From: Glandiceps talaboti
Lineage: Eukaryota; Hemichordata; Enteropneusta; Spengelidae
Assembly (NCBI RefSeq): GCF_964340395.1
Contig: NC_135553.1
Location: forward strand, 10,659,001 to 10,723,000
Length of the DNA: 64,000 nucleotides
Direction of reading: 5' to 3'
Shown in pieces: positions 35,401 to 51,100 of this stretch. The notes beneath the pieces were generated by a model. That model worked only from the letters and a program-made list of their open reading frames with translations, ran no database searches and was not told where the DNA came from. The translations under genes and the position numbers were made by a program. Each line of letters starts with the position of its first letter. Positions within the stretch are counted from its first letter, which is position 1.

Positions 35401-38400
35401 GCACTGTTATGTCAATAGATAAAGTTGATTCTTCCCACTAAAATGTTAGCTTTACAATTCACACCTACTCGTAAAAGTCAACTAACACAACATCACCTAT
35501 CTCACGTCTGGGAAATGGGTTTTATATTGGATTATAATAATGGTATTTCATATTAACCCCCAATTTACGTTCGAAATAATTGAACACCATTGTCACTTTG
35601 CGTCCACGATTTAATTTCTTGTGACGCACAGATAAAAGTAAAGTCAATGGATAAACGTATTTCGTGGAATAATTTAGCTTTTTAATGAAAATATACGTGA
35701 CATGTAGTCACCTGCATTTTAAAAGGTTTTTCTATTTCATCCAGAGTTGGCCACACGTTAATTGGGTTAAGTATACACTCTGATACGATATTCAAATACT
35801 AGTAGTTTTGTGGTCAATTAACAACATTTTAACACATTTTGAAATGCCTGTTCCCATGAGATAGGTGTTCGTTTTATTATAACCGAACAATGCGTTCACC
35901 TTTAATTGTACAACATGGAATAGGGGCTATGTCTATATCAGTGGTTACCAACATTTTCAGTGATTGCTCCAAGTGTAGTAGGTCGGAAGTTATTTCCATG
36001 GCAACGCTAAGAAGGAAATTACAGTTATTAAAGACGCTAGCAAGGCTATCTCGGGGACAGGTGGAGAATAAAAGCAGTCATTTTAGAATCACAGTGCAAA
36101 TAAGCTTAGAGAGCAGCACGATTATTTTACGGCAAACAATTCCTTCGCAAATATTGTATATTGGTTTCACTAGTATCGCATTGCAATGTTGCGTATGCAC
36201 ACACTGTCAAAGTGACCTCTCAACTTTGACCCATGACCGACATCTCACGATGCCAGTATTACTGTAATATCTTTAAGTCAATCAGCTTTTTGAAATCGCT
36301 GTGAGCTAAATTCCATAGCATAATTTTAACGCATGCCAAATGCAAGGCAGGAAAGTGACAGGTGATACATGCTATTGAATGTGTATATACATGCACCGCA
36401 AGTATTACGATCTACCTCTTTCATAAATGGAAATATTCAAATGTTTCAAAACGTTAATAATTAGATTATGTTACATATTATTTCATAACTCAAATAATAT
36501 ATATAAGCATTGTAAAGGGACTGCATTTATATTGGCCAATGACCCTGACAAAGTAATCAGACACAGAGCAGTGCAATGCGTAATTTATCGAATCAATTTG
36601 ATTAGCATTTATCCAGGGTAAATCCATCTTCTCGTTCGCGCCAGATGAAATTTAAAATACATACATACTATTACTAAGGTATATCAAGCATAAAATCTAA
36701 GGATAAAAAACAAGACTCGGCTTTTGGAAATACACGTAGTTTTGCCGTCCACTTATTTCATCAACCTTTTTAGACTAGTGATATTGGTTAAGTGACTTCC
36801 GGTTAATCATGAGCCTCGCTGCATGTCGGTCTGTGTCCGCCATGCTTTCCATCTAAACATCGTTCTGACTTCATTTCTGATGGTTGTTATGCAAATTAGT
36901 ACATCCGAACATTCCTTTTGTATGAGAAACTCACTCGATCATGGACGCCACTATATCAGTAAATATTTCATGAGAGTGTTACCTGCCATTCGGTGATGGG
37001 AGTATTTAAAAGTCATTCTCTGCCAACGTAAATACTACGTTAAAGAGGCACAGTCTGTAACTGGGGCCCTGCTTTTGGTTCTTTAAGACAAGGAATTCAT
37101 TATGGTTAAAAGTTAGTGAACAGAATACACATGCGCAATGCACATTTAAACTTATGTATAAGGAATGTTAGTTGTGAAGTCATGATGGAGATTGTTATAT
37201 TTTAGGTGGCTGTAAGCATGAGAAGCCGAAATTTTAATTGTTCTCGATTTTCTTGGTAACCAAAATATTACGTCATAATATCTAGTTTTTGTATCATATC
37301 TGAATAACCAATGAAATCTCCATCCATTGCTAGACATCATTCATCGTTAGAAAGACAAGTATGTTTCAAGACGAAAGTAAAATAACCACCAAATAGCACA
37401 AAGTTACCGGGCGCCTGTGCCCCTTTAATGTATCTGCTCTTAGAGGAAGAGAAGTCATATTAGCTTAAAATGAGGGGTGGGGGTTTGGGGATCAAACAAA
37501 TGTTGATAAATCAATTATTAAATGTTAATATGAAATGATTTATGATCAATATCCAAATACCAGTATCAGTAATTAATAGTGAAATCGATTCTTTAATTAA
37601 GGTCTGTTTATTGCTACTGGCCGTGACAACCACAACTATAAGTCACATGGTTTGTCAAAAATACGGACATTCCATTGATTTGTTATCACTTCTAAACCAA
37701 ACTGTTAACACTAATTTAGTTACTTATTTGACACTAATCCAAGATACTATATTTGAAGTTGATAGGTTACAGAATAACAAGTTTAAGCGTATTGAAATAC
37801 AATTTTTTGTCAAGGTTAAAGGTCAATAAAATGACAGTAGCCATTTTGAAAGTGTTTTTAAAAATACACTAACACCTACGATTAACGTGAAATGCATCTC
37901 GGAAATACATTCTTTAAACTTTTTCTGTTCGAATCTCCGTAGAAATTTTGATGTCAAAATATTATCGAAAGTAAACCAGCTTAGAATTCAATATGGCCGC
38001 CGAAAACTGTATACGTATTAACTCCATATAAGATTGTCAGTTTTTTGTGAAAACAAGACGATTGACCCAAATGTCTTCAATTATTTCAAAAGCATCAGAA
38101 GCAAGCAAAGTTAGGAGAGATTTTTAGATTCAAATTTGATTTTCAGTCCCCTATACACATTCTACCTTGATATTTAGGCATTGTTAAGTTCTTTTATGTT
38201 TTATGATTTTTTTTTCAAATCATCATTCACTTTCTCCTTACAGTTACGATCTTAAGCCCAGGTTCTGACCAATTCGGTGGAATTCTTCTCCAGGCCCGAC
38301 GAGTTGGCAGTAGCGATACAACGCCAGTGGGTACATGGGACGACCTGCCGACAAATACAAGATTACTCGCCTGTTCAAGTGATGGCGATTCGGTTACACA

Positions 38401-41400
38401 TTCTTCAAGTACCGCAAAACCCAACCCTTCGTCGTTTACATGGGTAGCACCATCGGTTGGCGTTGGTTCTATAGAATTCGTGTAAGTATAATTGTCTGTA
38501 CATGCATTACAAAGACCAAACACAGAGTATGGAAGTCTTCTCCCCCACATACGAACATCAAAGTAATTTATCCAGATGTTGATGAACCAAATCTTGAAAT
38601 TCTACCTATCTACTGTACATCTGTAAATAGAATTAATATCGCAGACTAAGAGTGACCAAAAAGTTAGGTATGTGTGTGTATGTTTGTGAGGTTGGTGGGG
38701 GGGGGTGACGGGGTGACGCACTTTTAGTGTCTTTGGAAGGAAATCCCTTGTACTGCATAATGTTTACTTTCTGTGACCTGCTGTGCGAAGTCTTCACATT
38801 GGACTGTTTAGTAGTGATACATATGATGGTGATAAATTTACCATCCTTCCATCGTGCTTGTGAACGTTTATTCACATAAATTTTAATGAAGTATATTAAC
38901 TTCTAGTCGTTCAGGCGAAAACTGTATACGTGTTTCTGTACTATTACATATACATGCACCCTCACATACCCCCATCCCACACACACACACCACACATATG
39001 CAACTCCCACATTCCAATACATTGCATCATGCTGCTGTTACATTAATCGAGGCTTTACGGTCTCATCGCTATTACAGAGAAAATCCTTCCACCCATGAAT
39101 TAATTTAAATGGGGAACACTTTTAATATATAACATGTAATATGTATGAAATTCAATCATTTTTGCTGAAGAAAGCTGTGCATCCAATATAACAGTCTCTA
39201 TACATCACATTATTACCACATTTCATACATAATTTGTTGTCAACATTTGCATACAATAGTTTAATGAAAAACTTCAATAACACAAGGTGTCATTATTTGC
39301 GAAGGAAAGCTAGCAATGGAAGGGCTGACGTCACTTATTAAGTTCATCGAACTTTACAATGAAAGTGATGACGTAATGATGACGCTATAACTTGGAAATT
39401 TGCGGTTTAATTGGTTTTCATTTTAATTAGTTTTTATTGAATTGGTCACTTGTATCTATGTATAGTGCAGGGGATTGGTATAGGCTGTATATTCCAAACT
39501 TCTAAAATACTCGGAACTCTCGGCAAGGTTCGTCTAGAGGGCGCTGTGATACTTACATCAAAGGAACTACAGAGACTGTCTAATTATTCAAACGTGACTA
39601 AATATAAATGTTCACTTGCTTCTCCAATTCAATTTCTTTTATCCACTTAGATTTGATAACTTGTACATTTGACACGTAGTATTCAGTGTTTCTTTATAGT
39701 GTAACAGCATATATATATATCCATCTCACAGTTCAACGCCCTTAAATTGAACACAACGGTGTTTTTATACAAAAAACTCCGATGTGACGTGACGACTCAC
39801 AAAAGACATCTTCATATCAGAAAGCATGGTGTTACCATGGAAACGATGTACGGAGTATATTAAATTCCTGCATAGCATTTATTCGCACAAGTTATGGGGA
39901 ACATGAGAGGATTTTCTTTTTTATTCCTCGTTTTTACTGTTGGGTTTTGAAGGAGGCTTCTGAATTTACCTAGTTCTTACTACCTAAACCCGACCTGTAA
40001 ATTAGCACAGGAGATCTCACGTTTTTTATACACAATATATATCGGAAAGGACTGTATTTGCAGTTGTTAATGAACGGTGATATTGGATGGAGACCATTTC
40101 TACTCTGTTCTCCCCTAAACACAATAATAGAGACAGGGGAAATTTCCACATTATATAGAACATATCGTTAGAAGAATGGAGTTATATAGTATATAGTTTT
40201 CATAAAATCATAGGATGGAACGTACTACTCTATTGAGGGGGATATCAGAACTAACCCTGTCAAATATGTGAAAAAAATACTGAGGAATTTGTCCCGATTT
40301 TTCAACGATAGAGCGGTATATATACTGTAACACAATATCAAGCAAGATACTTAGGAGCCGTTACGCAATGTTTCACGCTGTTGCGATCGTCAGGCGACTA
40401 TTACGGTATAGTTATATGACGGTACAGAACTAACCGTTAATCGCCAGAGGATAGCAACAGCGTGGAACACTATGTAACGGCCCCTGAATAGCTTGTTTGA
40501 TATTGGGTTATATAATTATAATATTATATATGTATGGCACTTGCCCAAAATATATTACCAATAGCGAAACTAAACTTTAGAACTGGTGGTTAAGTAACGT
40601 TCTTGTTGTAACAAGTTGCGGCATTCCTTAGAATTAATTTAACTTGGTCCTAAACTTTCGGTTATGATTCTATAAAAATAGAATGCAATTTGTAAAGGGA
40701 AAAAAAGAAGGGACGGTATGATGTGTACATTGTTTCTAGGTCTGAATCAAGTACACAAATGAATAGAGATTCAAACAGTAGTTGTGTAACTATGCTGTTC
40801 TCCATTTATGTATCAAACAATCATCATGGTATGATGTGTTATGACAAGTTTGATAATACAAAGGACATTTTCCCTTTTGTCTGCTCTTCTCTACACCATG
40901 TGACAGTATGGTCAAGATGTATGTGTATAGTTACAATGTAAATTTCACGTCTGTATTGGCATTTCAGAAATTTTATTCATCGTTTTTGTAATAAAAAAAC
41001 AATACACAGAACAAAGAGTTCATTATCACAAGATGTATGCGTTCACACACCAGATATACTGCACTGTATATTGTTCACCTATACATTTATCGATCAATAC
41101 ATAACTGATAATTTCAACGAGGACATTTAGATGTTGTTATTCCCCAATATTTATCTTTGTTCAGCCAAGGAAAAATATAAGTGACCTAAGGGGCCTTTGT
41201 CACTACGAGTCGCTAGGCGAGTAGTGACAATCCTTAGGTCACGAGTATTTTCCAACAGCCGAATGATGAAAAATATTGGAGAGTAACAAAATTATACCAG
41301 TGACAGCAATATCAAAGAAAACAAAAATCGGGAAAGTAATGGCAATTTGGAACGTTTTGACTCATATTTAGAATACGGCAGAACCAGTGACGTAGACAGC

Positions 41401-41879
41401 ATAACCAGTGACGTAGACACGCACAGAGTATATATTCCATATTTTTTGTTGAACATGGCTCGTGAATGGTATATTACTAATTATCTATATACTCTTCAAA
41501 GCTGCACTAGCTGCGACTTGAATGTATTTTGAAACTGATTTGATAGATATAGTGACTTACTCGTGATATTGTTCACCATGAGATATATTTGAATCCCATG
41601 CGAGTAAACATATTTGTGTACTAGTGGTAAACATAGTATGTTGCAATATATCCCATCAAATTGATTTGTGGGTGCGCACCCAAAAATCAGTGCTCCCACT
41701 GAATCACGATTTCAACTTATTACTGTACTACTTATAAATAATATAGACATCTAATTTACAATGTATATTGTCTAAATATTCAGTAACGTTATGTATGTAT
41801 GTATGTATGTATGTATGTATGTATGTATGTATGTATGTATGTATGTATGTATGTATGTATGTATGTATGTATGTATGTA

Positions 41880-41950
<71 letters not shown>

Positions 41951-44900
41951 ATGTATGTATGTATGTATGTATGTATGTATGTATGTATGTATGTATGTAT
42001 GTATGATCGAATCGAGTGGAGATTATATAAGTCGGAATGTTTGTGGTAAACGTGAGGAAAATAGAACAATGCCGAGCACCATTTTTACACACGACTGATG
42101 GGGTATAAAGTACAAGTTTAACAGTTTGAAACCCTCCCTCAACTATTTATTAGCAGCTTTATCCAGGACCAGGAAGTAAAATTTCGGACTTGACAAGTAT
42201 ATTTTGTATTTACCACTATTCCAACCACTATATACACGTAGTATTGTGGTCTGAGGTGAACTGCGGGAGACGTTCAGATTCTGGCACCAAGTGTCTTGTT
42301 GACAATTGTAAAATATTTGTCATTCAAAGCTAATATCTCTGTAACTTCTTTCATATTTCAGAGCAACAATAGCAGTCAATCATGACGTATATTGGACCGG
42401 AGTAAAGTCTACTGTATTGTCTCAAGCTACAGGTAAGCTTGTAACAACCCTAGCTCGGCCACAGCGCCCTCTACGTGTATAATTGGTAAACTGATGAGAC
42501 ATATTAATTGATCAAAATAAATACTGTTGATAGTCATATAAATTAATGTGTTGGTAAATCAATCAATAAATTAGCAAACCAATGAACCAAATTACCGCGA
42601 ACCAGAGGTCTATTTTTCCGCTGACGCAACGAAACCTTGCGCGCACAGTGCCGCAAAAGGGCCTGTGGTTTTACGACGCTGATCAAGTAGTAGTGACTAA
42701 CGACCAATCATCGTGTCTTCCCCTTTTTCCTTTTTACAGCAGCAGACGCATGTTCAAGTGACCCCTGTCAGAATAATGGCCAGTGTTACACCAGACAAAC
42801 AGATTCGACATATCTGTGCATTTGTCCCCAGGGCTATGTTGGCACCAATTGTGAATTTATTGACGGTAGATTTTTATTTTGTTTCATCTTTCTTAACTGA
42901 CGATTGTTGTATTTCTTTAGCAAATCTGTTACCAAAGATTGGACACACGAGAGACATTCAAACTGTTGGCAAAATTGATCACCGTTTAGTACGGTTTAGC
43001 AAACATTTAACAGAAATATACGGTGCTGATTTGTGACTGCGATAGCTCTAGTGAGAAGTATGAGAACTATCGGAGTTACAGATCAGCACTGTAAACAGGT
43101 TATGTGACGTGTACTTTAGTCTAAAGAAGAGTCAGTCGTTTTCTCATCACTCATCATAAGTAATAGTACCGATTACGTCACGATGCTCTTTCTTGTCCTA
43201 AATATAAATATGTCAATTACATTCTGTAAGAAATAAGTTTGAAAAAATGTAATCTGAAAGCTTATCTGTCACGGGTGGAAACATAAACCGAGAAACACAA
43301 CAATAACCTGACAATTCATATCCACCCCTTCTATAGGATGTATAACAAACCCATGTCAGAATGGTGCTACATGTTCACCCTTCACCGAGTCCTCCGGCTA
43401 TACATGTACCTGTCCCGAAAACTATGCTGGTTCTAATTGTGAAACATATGTTCCAGGTTTGTTGTTTTTTTTCGCTATAATTTCGTTATTTTCTTCTGCT
43501 TTTTATATTCATATAAAAACGAGCTTGGGTGTCTTCATAATATAGCTCCTGTACGAGAAATAACACTACCAGCCTTACTTACTCTTTGTATAGCTATGTC
43601 TACAGGGACTGTCATCATGGATTATAAAAGTAACTTTTAATTTCTGAATACATTTCTTCAAATCATAACACATTTTGAAAGTTTAGAAACGTGTCTTGTG
43701 CTTCAGTTCTAAAACTAGTTTAACGTTGAATAATTAGTTACAACTGGTAAAATATCATCTTTTAACCTCATGCCTCGTTTTACCCGCATGTGCTTTATTA
43801 TATTGGTTTCGCTGTCATTAAGCTTTAACATGCATGCATAATATTCCTTGCCCTGCCTTCTCTATCTTTCAAGACGTTTGCATCAATAGTCCCTGCCAGA
43901 ACGGAGCAGTTTGCATGGAGAATGTGGTCGATCCGAATGACTACATCTGTGTCTGTCCCGATGGATACATAGGCGTTAACTGTGAGACAGAAGGTCGGTT
44001 AGAGTTTATATATGTACACTACATGTTTACCATAGTTTGTGCCTCGGAAATAATCTTAAACTTTTGTTGTTACCTTATTCAAGGAAAGTGTAACCCGTTC
44101 TCAATTAAAATCAAGAAAATACCGGGGTTACAATAATATTTTTGAAAAATGATATCAAAATCTAGAATCTAATATGGCCACCAAATATTGTGTTGAGTTA
44201 ACGTTATGGGATTGTCGATTCCTTTGAAAACTAAATGCCCCTTTCTTTGTCTAATATTGCTCAATGCTTTTGTCACGTGTTGAATTATTCTTTTTGCACT
44301 GCTTCATTTTTGCAGCCGCTGCTTGCTTCCCTGACCCTTGCTTAAATGGTGGTGTATGTTCAACAAGTGGTTCTGACAGTTATACATGTGATTGCCCATA
44401 TAACTATGAGGGTGACAATTGCGAGACGTATGTTCCAGGTCGGTATCTATTTTCAGGTTTCCTCAAATTATTTGAACTATATAAATATACTGACTGAAAA
44501 CGAGATATTTGACGCTCATCTGCGCTCCTTTCAGTTTGTCTGCCTATCCTTCGTTTGTATCTTCGTTCAAGTTTGCGAAAGAAACGCTAGGATTTGGGCT
44601 CAATTCAAATGAACTTTAGCCTCACTGAAAACTATCTGTTACTTTTACTTTACGTTAACCAAGTAAAATCTACTAATTAAATGGTGTATATTTCCTGTGA
44701 TCAAATTTGCATATGTCAATTTCTTGTGCTATTGGACCAAGAGATACTGCAGATGTAGATAAGGGCCGGTAGCCGGCAAAACAGTCGGCTATCCAGCAAT
44801 TTTTTGACGGCTAATTTTCAGGAATCTTTGTTTTTATCGGTATATTGCCATCGGTGGGCATATTCAGAGGGATCTCGTTCGTTCATATTACCGCCCACTT

Positions 44901-47900
44901 TCCCCGTTTGAAATTAGCGACACACCTGTGACACACCGTTGTAGTACCAATCAACGTCTTTGGTGCAATTTATTGTGATTTGACATTTTAGATAAATTCC
45001 ATTGTCAGTATAACGTGTCCCAGTTCTATGAACGTCATCAAAAACCACGAAAGAATGCTAGCATTTCTATATCACCCCCCCCAAAAAAAAAAAAAACCCT
45101 GCATTTTTTTCTGAACTATACCTCGTATGACTAGCCCATCCAATTGTAAATAACAAAACTAATGCTTTGTCATTATAAGGTATACATTCCTTTCCTTTTC
45201 CCCTTCTGTTATTTACCTTGCTTCCATTGTTAGATGTTTGTCTTTCAAACTCATGTCAAAATGGTGCAACATGTATGGAGAGCGTTACAGATCCCTCGAA
45301 TCACATTTGCTATTGTCCAGATGGATTCATGGGTGTAAACTGCGAATTGGCAGGTTTGTCTTCTGGTTATCAAGTGGTATCACTTTAGATGTAATTTTTT
45401 ATTTTCGTTTTGAACGAAAGCGCACTTTATATTCCTCGCATGAATCTAAAGTAACGTTGTCACTATTTCTAGTAATAAGTTCATACAGCGCTTCACGTGT
45501 TTAACACCATCCCATATAACGTGTTCGTACTGTCTAGTGTGACATCAGTGTATTTAGTGACATTACACATTTGTATTGTTTTTGAATGATGACGCTGTAT
45601 TTATGGGAGAATACATGACGGATATAATTAATGCTGTGAAAGATTTCACTCCATCAATTTAGGCCATCTTTCCTTTCATTTAACAGTTAATTTGACCATC
45701 TTCGTTTTTTTGGTCTTTACATTTCACAGTACAAGGTTGTGCCGTGGGGCCATGTCTCAATGGCGGTGCGTGTACAGTTACAAATACTGCATTGGGCTAT
45801 ATTTGTACTTGTCCCATGAACTACCATGGCTTGAATTGTGAGAACAATCTATTAGGTTAGTTGGAGAACCCGGATGTGGAAAACTGCAGTTTATGGAGGT
45901 CATGAACGTATTTAGGATTTATAATCCTCCTGCATATTGTCTCAAAGCACAGAATGGTTTTATTTTTCGTTGAAGGATGTTTATAGAATAATGTATACTT
46001 AGCGCAAGTAATGGTTAATAGCACTTGCTAGTCGGTCGGTGTTTTTGTACATTCTTAGTGCACGACTTTTCACTGGGTTAGCAAATCTTGGTGTGTGGCT
46101 AAGAACACTATTTGTTTGTGTAGACGTTCAGCTACTTGTGAGTGAGGTTGGTTATGGAAAGTGAATTCCTTCGTTTTAAAAGGAGAGATGGGACCTAGAA
46201 TCCCGACAAAAAGTTACAATGACAAAACTTGTCGTAGCTTTTCTCTCAAAATATTGCCATTATGACTAATGCTGGGCTAGTAAGGCCCACAGGGATGCAA
46301 AAGTTCCCAAACAGGTTGTTATGACGTGTTTTGTTTTCTTCTTTGCCTTGTGGAAACTTTGACTATCTAACACAAGGCAACCTTTACCAAAATTGTCATC
46401 ACCACGCATTATGAAACTTTCCGCTTGCTGTCCCTCGCTCCACTCCATTTGCAACTTTTCGTCACCAGCCTCTATAGATACGTGACATGCACGTCTATGG
46501 TAGATAAATTAGCTTGAGCACTTGCAGAAGAGGTCAGCTGAGGTCATCTCAAGGTCGAGAATGGCATGTTGATAAGATTGTAGGACTCATGCGCCGTCAA
46601 ATGCACCTGTGTTATGTACATTAGTCCATGACTTGTGATTGTATTGTAGAGTTTCCACCCTCATATCAAAGCATAACACGTATCTCTTCATTGTTTTGTC
46701 CTGAAAATAAACTCAATAGCATTAACTAACCTATCCCCTATGGCACTAATACTGTATTTACTGCTAATGTGGTCAATAATATAATATATGAGAATTTTTC
46801 CTCATCGCTGCAAAAGAGTAGTCTTACACATTTACCAGCCAAACTTCGTCCGCAATATTCTCAGGATTCCGTTGATTCGCATGTAGCATCACGCAGATCC
46901 ATGGAATCCGAAGCAACAGGTCTAGATGTTATAACATCCGGGCCACTCAGTAATTAATATTACGACACTTCTAAAGGAGATATAGTAGCTGTGTCGTGAT
47001 TGAGTTTCATGTTGACCAGGAAATATTTGATTTCATCGTACATATGTATATTCTTTACCACTGCATGCATAAGCTTATTAGTTTATCTGGTCACCCATGC
47101 TGCACTGCAATGTTAAGAGTAGAACATTTTCAAGCATAATTGCACGAGCATTATCTGATGGGATAAATTCCTATTTTGTTTATTACGAATTAGTTTATTT
47201 CTATTTTGCCCGTAAATTAAAATATGATTTACATGCATATAATTTTACTTTTCATGTAACTAATTTGTGCTTAATTAATTTAATTTTTAAATAAGTTTGA
47301 CTTTACTTTGCATTGTGATTACCTAGATGCCTGCATTCCTAATCCCTGTGTGAATGGCGCTACATGCTACGAAAATTTCGCCGACCCTAGCAGCTACATT
47401 TGCATTTGTGCAAGTGGATACATTGGCACTAACTGTGAAACAGAAGGTTTGTTTTTGTACTGACACTTTTACCATTATAAATATAACTCTTGCGAATAAA
47501 GTTCTTGCTGTTCTGAAATATAGAGAAAGTTAATGCAATGCTTTAGATTAATAAGAAATTAATGTAATTTTGTATGGGGTGTGAGCGGGATTAACTACTA
47601 ATGATTTTTGGATACTGAAAAAGTCAACTGTTAACGGGATTTCAAATACTTGTTACACAAAATCTTGTTAACATTCAAATTTCTGGACGACGTGTAAAGC
47701 TATGTATATGGTTGTCCACATACGTTTTAATGGCATGTTGTGACTAGATATATAATAATAGCCAGTCTGCACAATACGATTACAAAAAAAGCAATGCAAA
47801 ATTGCTATCCAAGCTGGACTTTGGGGTAACTTAGTAATTTGGGTCGGTTGCATCTTTGGACGGAATGGGTCGCACAGTACACATAATACACATTAATATA

Positions 47901-48073
47901 CAATGCCGCCAAACATGTTAGGTCATCCTTGAACAATTTGCTATGTCTATCACTCATCCCACAGCACCTTGCAGTGCTTTGTTTTGCTGTCTACATGTGT
48001 ATATCAAAATGTGCTAATGGACCATTTCCTTCGATCTAAATTCTTTCATCAGACACATGTATGTATGTATGTA

Positions 48074-48123
<50 letters not shown>

Positions 48124-51100
48124 TGCGTGCGTGGGTGGGTGGATGGATGGATGGATGGATGGATGGATGTATGTATGTATGTATGTATGTATGCATGTAT
48201 GCATGTATGCATGTATGCATGTATGCATGCATGTATGCATGCATGTATGTATGTATGTATGTATGTATGAGTGCACCTGCGCATATACCTGTGATTGCTT
48301 GCTAGTGTACATGCATGTTTCATATCATTATCCATATCCATGCATGTTTTCATTTGCATGCTTTATCTTTCTCCTCCTGACTTCAGTCGATGTATGCAAT
48401 CCCAACCCATGTCTAAACGGAGCCAATTGCACGGTTGATCCAGTTGACAGTACCGTATATGAATGTATATGCGCCGATGGGTACACAGGAACACTCTGCA
48501 CAGAAGGTTGGTCTTCAAAACAAAATGGAGTCTACAAAAATGTTCTTCACGAAAGTTCATCATGCACATTTCTGTTCGATTAGCTCAACCTCTGTGTATT
48601 TCTGTGCTCACCTATTCTCTCACTATAGTTTGCACTTCATGAGATGTCGAAGTATCCCGGACGTATTTGTAAAGCATACTCTAGAATTTATGTTGAATGT
48701 TATCATTCATTCATTCATTCATTCATTCATTCATTCATTCATTCATTCATTCATTCATTCATTTTATGTATGTCTGTTTTTTTGTTTATATGATTTGAAT
48801 TTTTCATTTTCAGTTGTCGAAGCTTGTGATGCTAATCCTTGTCTGAATGGTGCTACCTGTTTTCAGTCGCCCATTGACCCTAATGCTTTTTCCTGCGAAT
48901 GCCCACCCACCCATCAGGGAATTTATTGCGAGAACGAAGTCGCAGGTTAGTGAACTCAAAAATTTAAAAAAAAATTACGTGAACCATACGGTAATGAATG
49001 TTAACTTTGGCAAGTTTGATAGAGAGAGTTTTGATAGTGAATATTGTGTTGTAAGCCAAGAGCAACAAATATACACACGACGGGTTTTACTTTAGCGCGG
49101 TCAATTTTCTACATTTAAATGACAAAGCTAGAATGGAGGTTAATCTAACATCATTCCACACAGGTAGAAACTGGAATTTAATTGAAATGATACCCTGTGA
49201 ATTCACTATGTGTACTAAAATCTTGCATCTTAAACGGGATAAAATGCATTGGTTTCATTCACTTCCAATTATAAGTACGGAGTTGGCGTCAATCAGAACA
49301 TAGGTACTAGGTTGAAGTGACGTATACGATTAGGGGGGTTCGTATTTCAGGAGTTTGATAATACCCATGCGTATAGTCTTGTGCAAGACTTCGGACTGTA
49401 CTTCCGAAAGTTGCCGAGCTAAACCATCCGAAGGGTTGAATTTAGCAGTGCAGCAAAAGGCATAGTACCAGCTCGACCAGCCCGTCCTACACGAAAAAAA
49501 AACCCACGTGCACTTTAAACCTTTTAGTATTTTTCTTCGACATTAAACACAATTTTGTTTCACTTGAACCCTTGATTCTGACTTTTTACCTTTCTTTAAC
49601 TATGTTTTGCCTTTCCCACTTCTTTATTATTTTACCTGTAGTAAACACAAGAATGTTGACTAAACCTCTTTCGTACATAACAAGTTCAAAAAATAACAAT
49701 TTCGTTGGATTTTTTTTCTTCATTTGCGCGTTGTTATAACTCTCGTGAATATTATGTTTTTTTCTTTCTCTCTCCTTCCCTGTTTTTATTTGCTTGTCTA
49801 CGCTTTAATAATCCTTTTTGTTCAACTCCCATTATAAATTTGATTTACCTTATTGTGTTTATATTAATTTGTTTTCCTGTCCACTTTCTGTGACGTGACT
49901 AACAGTTGACGCATGCTCATCAGCACCGTGTCAAAACCAAGGCACATGCTACTTACAGTATTTGGATCCTACCTTGTATGTATGTGGATGTCGGACAGGG
50001 TACTCGGGAATCAACTGTCAATCTGAAGGTAGCAAATGATGACTGAACAAACCGCTGTACAAAAGTCGCTTGATGTTGCTTGCTTTGTAGTATAGCTTGT
50101 AATACATGAGCTTCAGAGCTATCATTTACAGAGAGAAAAGTCACACAGGGCATAGAAGTATAGAAGTTTTCAATTTTGACAAAAAAATAGCAGGAAATTT
50201 CAAATTTGTAAAATACTATCGTCATATTGATAACGGGAAGCAATATTTCAATTCCAGTGGTTGAAATAAATTTCATACTCCGGTTAATTATCTGTACGTA
50301 GAGATTACCTCACTTCTTCGGCAAGTGTTTTACGGTTGATGTGGCAGGTATTTCGTAATATCATACACATTTTGTATTGTAATGCGTCTACAGTTCAAGG
50401 AATATCCTATTTATTATCGTTTGTTAATCGACGGTAAACGACAGAAAATGCCATTGTAAGGTAGATCTGGATACTCTCACACTTTTTCTCCACAGATTAA
50501 GGCAAACAAACAAAACTGTCATGATTTTCTGACATCACCAGATTTTATGGTGAATAATTTTGAAATACATATATTTGTGAAGGGTTGGGGTGGTGGGACT
50601 AAACACTGGAGGTCGTTATAATAAGAAGCTATATGACATAATATATTGTTAAATTGTGCTTCACTGAAACTGATATCAAATATTATCACCTCATAGTAGT
50701 AACTTATACCTTTTCTCCTTAAATGACACAGATAACGTGTGTGACTCTTCCCCATGTCAAAATAATGGGACATGTTACAGACCCTTCTCTCAGCTATCAA
50801 CATATGTTTGCGTATGTTCAGACGGTTACATCGGGACGAACTGCGACGAAGGTAGCACGATTATCATTTGCCAGATAAAGTAATGCTTCCGCTAGCCGCA
50901 TCAGCAAATCAGCGCTTACACTTTGATAGGCTACGCTCTTTTATTGGCCTGAAAACAATCATAGATAATTTACTACTAAAACAGTTGGTTAAAATGGCAC
51001 TGATTATGATCATGAAGAACCTTTGCAATCTAGTATTGCGACTCTAATTTTGTGGTCTTTTTTGCCATACGGTATTATGCCATCGGAATTAAGCAAACCA

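Larger units (their letters stand above)
29467..38243 (+). other. Intron 1 of gene 2 (8.8 kb, inside the Reeler)
   Basis: No exon is expected here, because exons 1 and 2 join seamlessly. Contents noticed: a 24-bp tandem repeat at 32457-32525, degenerate repeats of about 60 bp at 33535-33720, one copy of a dispersed repeat (35050-35275) and a DR1-like GGGTCAAAGGTCA at 30461. Open frames such as 35890-36267 (+) and 32678-32968 (-) resemble no family I know and are probably chance. Confidence 0.7.
38482..42361 (+). other. Intron 2 of gene 2 (3.9 kb, inside the Reeler)
   Basis: Contains two foldback elements (40327-40510 and 41136-41287), the second dispersed repeat copy (41549-41768) and a long TATG/TG microsatellite (41790-42005). 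No exon seen. Confidence 0.75.

Noticed and set aside
35890-36267. 125-codon frame in intron 1 of gene 2
   Set aside because: No recognisable domain, start context or splice sites; plausible by chance in 8.8 kb.
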